A DNA stretch of 64,000 nucleotides from positions 403,692-467,691 of the forward strand of contig JAJNNY010000030.1 in assembly GCA_022453515.1 (NCBI GenBank). Direction: 5' to 3'. Below, piece by piece: positions 59,430-64,000 of this stretch. Each line of letters begins with the position of its first letter. Position 1 is the stretch's first letter. A program made the position numbers and the translations under genes. The notes under the pieces were generated by a model. It saw only the letters and a list, made by a program, of their open reading frames with translations. It was not told the origin of the DNA and made no database searches. This stretch comes from Astrocystis sublimbata. Lineage: Eukaryota; Ascomycota; Sordariomycetes; Xylariales; Xylariaceae.

Positions 59430-61597
59430 TTACAACCCCATGCACCACTCATTCATCCTCCCGATCGCCTTGGATGGCCAACCAACCCAGCACGCTAGGC
59501 CAGCCAGGCCAATCAGTCCCAAGCCACTGGCGATTTCCACGGCCAGCCAGCTCTTCGCTTTCATATCCAGCGTCGCTTGTAGCAGACCCAGCGGATCCTG
59601 GTGCTGCTGTGTCTTGGAAGCACCCCGTTTTCCTCTCGGAGATCTCCGTCCGCCATTACTACCGTTGTTGGTAACAGCTCCGTGGCCTGGGCTGGTCGCT
59701 GTCAAGGATCCATCCTGCACGCATTTGCCCAGCTTCTCTGTGAGCCAAATGGCATGCTCTCCGCGCAGCAGAGCCTCGTATCTCTGTCTCTCAGCCGCTT
59801 GGCTCCGCTGCAGATCCGTAGCCCAGTCAGCAACCTCATATCGCACGCCTGGGCCTGGACCTGGACCGCTTGGCTGCCGGTCATGTCGAGTGGCGAACGG
59901 ATCAGACCGCCGAGTTAACGCTGTCGAGTAGTCGCACACCGGAGAGCTGAGCAGTTGGTATAGGTCACGGGGCCGACGCGGGGTCGACTCGCGCCACTGG
60001 AGGTACTTCTTAGCCGCAGAGTGTCGGAGCCAGGACGCTCCGTCGACGCTGAACATCTTGTCTACGAGAAACGCAAGATCTGTCGGGATAAGCGGCTCTA
60101 TGTAATCCGATTTCATGAGAATGCTAGCATCCATGGTTTCGTGGTCATCCCGAGTCACACTAGACGTGGTGTAGGGAATGGTTGGTGTCGCCCATTCCTG
60201 CTCTTCCAGGTCCGCTGTGGACGTGAAACTGAACGGCTGGATGCCCGAGCTTGCAAGTTGTGCAGCTATCCGCTGTTTGCTCGTTCCGATTTGCTCCGCC
60301 GAGAGAAGATCGGCTCGGGATAAGATAGGAATAACATTGGTCAAGGCGGCGAGACAACGCATGTATTCCAAATCAGCTGCTTTGAGTCCTTGATTGGAGT
60401 ATGTGTTAGCTGCCCACGTCTGCTGTGTCTCGCGGTGGGAGTGAAAAGGGGTGGAGGGCATACTATGTGAGATGAGGTAGAGAACAACATCCACCTGGCA
60501 ACCACCGTCACCTCCTAGCATGCTCATCAGATCAGGTTCACTTAAGTCAGGTGATGATAACTTGTTTAAGTGAGATTCCACATAGTCGACACATGGCTTG
60601 ATGGCCCCCATCACCTGTGTCGCGTTAGAACAAGCCTGAACAGCATGGGTAAGTCACTTGCCGATTGTTGACAGCCGTAGCCCGGGGTGTCCACGAAACA
60701 GAGGTTACGTTCTAGGACATTGCCCTCTCGGCTCTTTCGCTGGTGGGATATGGAAGGGACGCCTAGTTCATGCCACCATCCCGGATAAGATTTTGTGCTG
60801 GCGTGAACTTCGAAAGCACTCCGGTTCAGGGGCGATATGGGATCCACATGCACGATGTGATGACAGGACTGAACAATGGCTTTCAATAGCGATGTTTTGC
60901 CAACGCCTTGAAGAAGTAAAGGGGTCAGTTGACAGTCAGTATGGTGGCGAGGTAGAATGGTGAACATACCGGATTCACCAGCCAGGAGAACCTTCAGGTG
61001 GCCGAGGTTCTTGCCGGTTTCGGTAAAGGGGCGACGACTGGGCATGCTGATGCTGGGCATGACGAGCTGGGGAGCACTCGCGCGACCCAGCATAGATGTG
61101 GCCGAGGCTGAGTCTGATGCAGTCACAGAGGGTAGGTCGTAGCTTTGGACATCGTCATCGTCGGAGAGGGAGCTTTCAAAGGATGCTGTTCTCGGCGAGG
61201 AGCTGCCGATGGAGCTGATAGCGGAACTGGCGAGCATGGTGGGCGTGATAGGGCGTGGTGAGGATGACGGCCCAGACTGTGATGGTGGTGAGGCTGGAGT
61301 CCAAAAATCGGAAGGGGGCTCCGAGAGCGGGGAGAACGAAGCATCGTCGTCTGCGGTCTTGTGTACTCGGTCCTCTCGGAGATGCCGACCGCCGACCGGG
61401 GGCAGGCCCTCATTCACCTTCTTGGATTCAGCGCTGTGGGGGGGCGGGATGACGGGGGCGTGGCCACGGGCGTCAAGGGCAGCCTCGTCGGCGACGCAGA
61501 AGGACACGATGTTACTCGTGGGTGGACGAGCCATCAGATGGGGGCGATGATGCTGTGAAGCGGCAGTCCGGGCATCGCCGGGGTGGACGGGTCGCAT
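59430..61597 (-). CDS. Septin-like P-loop GTPase with C-terminal membrane segment (right copy)
   Basis: Mirror of the left copy. Exons in minus-strand order: 60970-61597, 60662-60906, 60464-60614 and 59430-60388; 660 aa, with the same GC-AG second intron. Confidence 0.85.
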
Positions 61598-62534
61598 GGT
61601 GGCGTCGTGATATGTGAAAGGATAAGGATGGACAGGATGGACAGGATGACAGAGGCATTCAACAAGGTACTATTATATATGTGGCACATGGAGTATATTA
61701 TTCGGTTGAGAAAGAGACGTGGGCAGCAGAGGCAGAGTTTAATCTAGACTGATATTCCGTCGCATAGATGCGTGTCGATAAGACGTATCTGCAGAGTAAG
61801 CTGCGAGATAGGGGGGCTAAAGGCTAAGGGGGACGGCGGCGGTTCGTCATGTGTAGCCGACGAGGCGCTGTGGCCATACAGGTTAGGTACTCGTTGTATG
61901 ATATCTCACGACCCGTTACTGCCACATATGAAGTGTAAAAGACAAAACACGAGCTCTCATGCGCGAGATGTCGCAAGCGTACCGCGGAGAGTACGCATAA
62001 CCAGGGTCTCTCGTTTCGAGGTGGGGGAGGTGGGGAGAGTTCAAAAGACCCCGCACCCCCGTGGGCACCACAGAGTACATAGGTACATATGTACCTGTCC
62101 ATGGCGTTACTCACATGTCACAGTAGGTACGAGTGGAGTGGTAGTTGTTGATGTTGTGTGGAAGCTGCAACCTATGCCTGAAGTGGAAATTGCTCGAACT
62201 CGAACGGGCATGGTGTCACTCGTGCCACGCAGTAATGGCGACTGGTAGGTAAGTACTTTCCACACTTGGAGAAGCAAAGGCGAGGAAGGGACGACAGACA
62301 GACCCACACGTCAAGCATCCTACCTTAGCCCAACATCTATCTATCTATCTGCCCCTCCGAGCTGCTCCTCTCCTCCTCTCCCCCATCCGTATCCACATAT
62401 CATACATAATCCATCCCATCATTTTGGCCTCTCGTCTGAATGAACATCGTTGTTGTTCCCACATCCGCCAGAACCCCCCAGAACACCAAGAAGCCCTCCC
62501 TCCCCAGTACCCGGCTAGCACATCCCCCGCCACC
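61598..62534. promoter_or_regulatory. Divergent promoter region, septin-like gene and kinase (right copy)
   Basis: Mirror of 30,035-30,971. Confidence 0.5.
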
Positions 62535-63601
62535 ATGGACGCGAAGAGGCATCCGAGCTCCTTCCAACAGCTCGAGAAGCTAGGAGAGGGCACGTATGCA
62601 ACCGTACGTCGTCAACCGCACGAATCACCAAAGAAACACCACTGATCACTGACTCTTGCATCCATGCCCCTTAGGTCTTCAAAGGCCGCAACCGCCAGAC
62701 CGGCGAGCTCGTCGCTCTCAAGGAGATCCACCTCGACTCCGAGGAGGGCACTCCCAGCACCGCCATCCGCGAGATCTCCCTCATGAAGGAGCTCAAGCAC
62801 GAGAACATCGTCGCCCTGCACGACGTCATCCACACCGAGAACAAGCTCATGCTCGTCTTCGAGTTCATGGACGGCGACCTCAAGAAGTACATGGACACCC
62901 ACGGCGAGCGCGGCGCCCTCAAGCCCATGACCATCAAGTCCTTCATGTTCCAGCTGCTCAAGGGTATCGACTTCTGCCATCAGAACCGCGTCCTGCACCG
63001 CGACCTCAAGCCCCAGAACCTGCTCATCAACGGCAAGGGCTCCCTCAAGCTCGGCGACTTCGGCCTCGCCCGCGCCTTCGGCATCCCCGTCAACACCTTC
63101 TCCAACGAGGTCGTCACCCTCTGGTACCGCGCCCCCGACGTCCTGCTCGGCAGCCGCACCTACAACACTAGCATTGACATCTGGTCCGCCGGCTGCATCA
63201 TGGCCGAGATGTACACCGGCCGCCCCCTCTTCCCCGGTACCACCAACGAGGACCAGATCATCCGCATCTTCCGCATCATGGGCACCCCCACCGAGCGCAC
63301 CTGGCCCGGCATCAGCAGCTTCCCCGAGTACAAGACGAGCTTCCAGATGTACGCCACCCAGGACCTGCGCGTCATCCTTCCCCAGATCGACCACCTAGGC
63401 ATCGATCTCCTGAGCCGCATGCTCGTCCTGCGCCCCGAGAACCGCATCAGCGCCTACGACGCCTTGCAGCACCCGTGGTTCTCCGACCTGCTGGTGCAGC
63501 AACAACAAATGCAACAACAGCAGCAGCAGCAGCACGCACAGTCCAGGGGCTATGCGCCGCAGCCCGTTGCCTCTCAGGGCTCCTACGATGCGAGTTACTA
63601 G
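62535..63601 (+). CDS. pho85: PHO85-type cyclin-dependent kinase (right copy)
   Basis: Mirror of the left copy. Exons 62535-62603 and 62675-63601, with a CACCATGG start context at 62531-62538; 331 aa. All kinase landmarks (PSTAIRE, HRD, DFG) are identical to the left copy. Confidence 0.95.
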
Positions 63602-63877
63602 GAGAAACGGTTCAAACTAGAAGCACGCCGGCAATGGTCAGAAAGGGTAGAGGCTTTGGAGGCGGCTTTGAAAGCGGATATTGACGAGACTGAGCAGGAC
63701 ATGATGCAACCAGATCAATCAGAGCAATCTTCGGGGCAATCTTCGTGGACCAAAGTCCCCCCACACCCAGAACCATCTTCGTGGACCAAAGTCACTCGAC
63801 CCCCAGGTGGTGCGGATAATGGGCAGCAGCAGCAGTCAGAGCAGTCAGAGCAGTCTTCGTGGACCATGATCCCCTGA
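63602..63877 (+). other. Open extension behind the PHO85-type kinase stop (right copy)
   Basis: Mirror of 28,692-28,967: 91 sense codons in the kinase frame after TAG 63599-63601, ending in TGA. The repeated CTTCGTGGACCAAAGTC units (about 63,740 and 63,777, with a variant near 63,856) encode the SSWTK motif. Confidence 0.4.
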
Positions 63878-64000
63878 AACCCAGATTATGCGGAAAATGG
63901 GCAGGGGCAAGAACAAACACCACAAAATATATAGCCCCAACCTTCTCCAGTTTCGCACCATGCTGGTAAGCAGCAACAGTCAGAGCAACATCAATTTCGG

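Larger units (their letters stand above)
46285..64000 (-). repeat. Right arm of giant inverted repeat
   Basis: Reverse complement of 28,569-46,284. It reaches the right edge of the window and so probably continues beyond it. Bases 47,041-64,000 match the left arm at a constant coordinate sum of 92,569; 46,285-47,040 match with a few small insertions or deletions. Confidence 0.97.

Overview
The window is nuclear DNA of a filamentous ascomycete (Pezizomycotina, most likely Sordariomycetes). The genes are separated by long spacers and carry short GT-AG introns with CTAAC/CTGAC-like branch sites. The families are typical of moulds: DUF3433 membrane protein, septin-like GTPase, NRPS-like adenylate reductase, BDM-1-type phosducin. 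One transposon relic shows the C:G to T:A decay of repeat-induced point mutation (RIP). I see no tRNA, rRNA, telomere repeat or CRISPR array.

Layout. Positions 1-1666 hold a decayed NRPS-like (A-T-reductase) pseudogene on the minus strand, followed by about 7.8 kb without a supportable gene. From 9.4 to 28 kb lies single-copy housekeeping DNA: a phosducin-like G-beta-gamma chaperone (plp1/bdm-1), an uncharacterised single-pass membrane protein, the SAGA subunit Sgf73, a peroxisomal-type (PMP47/ANT1) carrier, a NOSIP-like ubiquitin ligase and tafazzin. From 28,569 to the right edge the window is one giant inverted repeat. Left x pairs with right 92,569-x about a centre at 46,284/46,285. Each arm is at least 17.4 kb and carries the same six genes: a PHO85-type CDK, a septin-like GTPase with a C-terminal membrane segment, a CadD-family transporter, a seven-exon coiled-coil protein, a conserved unknown protein with an in-frame TGA at codon 7, and a frameshifted DUF3433 membrane protein. 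The two arms meet tail to tail in two copies of the same truncated, RIP-decayed pogo/Fot1-like transposon.

Interpretation. The arms look identical over about 17 kb, judged from unchanged frames, lengths and coordinates plus spot comparison. The only differences I found are small indels within about 760 bp of the centre, with no C-to-T differences between arms. This is the pattern expected from a fold-back (chimeric read) assembly error at a RIP-decayed, AT-rich element. A very recent inverted duplication that has not yet passed through meiosis with active RIP is the biological alternative. The right arm should not be counted as extra gene copies until the junction is tested.

The genes do not form a pathway cluster. 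The clearest functional themes are lipid and organelle biology (tafazzin in mitochondria, the PMP47-type carrier in peroxisomes) and signalling or transcription (PHO85, phosducin-like protein, Sgf73). Three coding anomalies recur identically in both arms and deserve checking: the DUF3433 frameshift at a GGG run, the TGA at codon 7 of the conserved unknown gene, and a 91-codon open extension in frame after the PHO85 stop.
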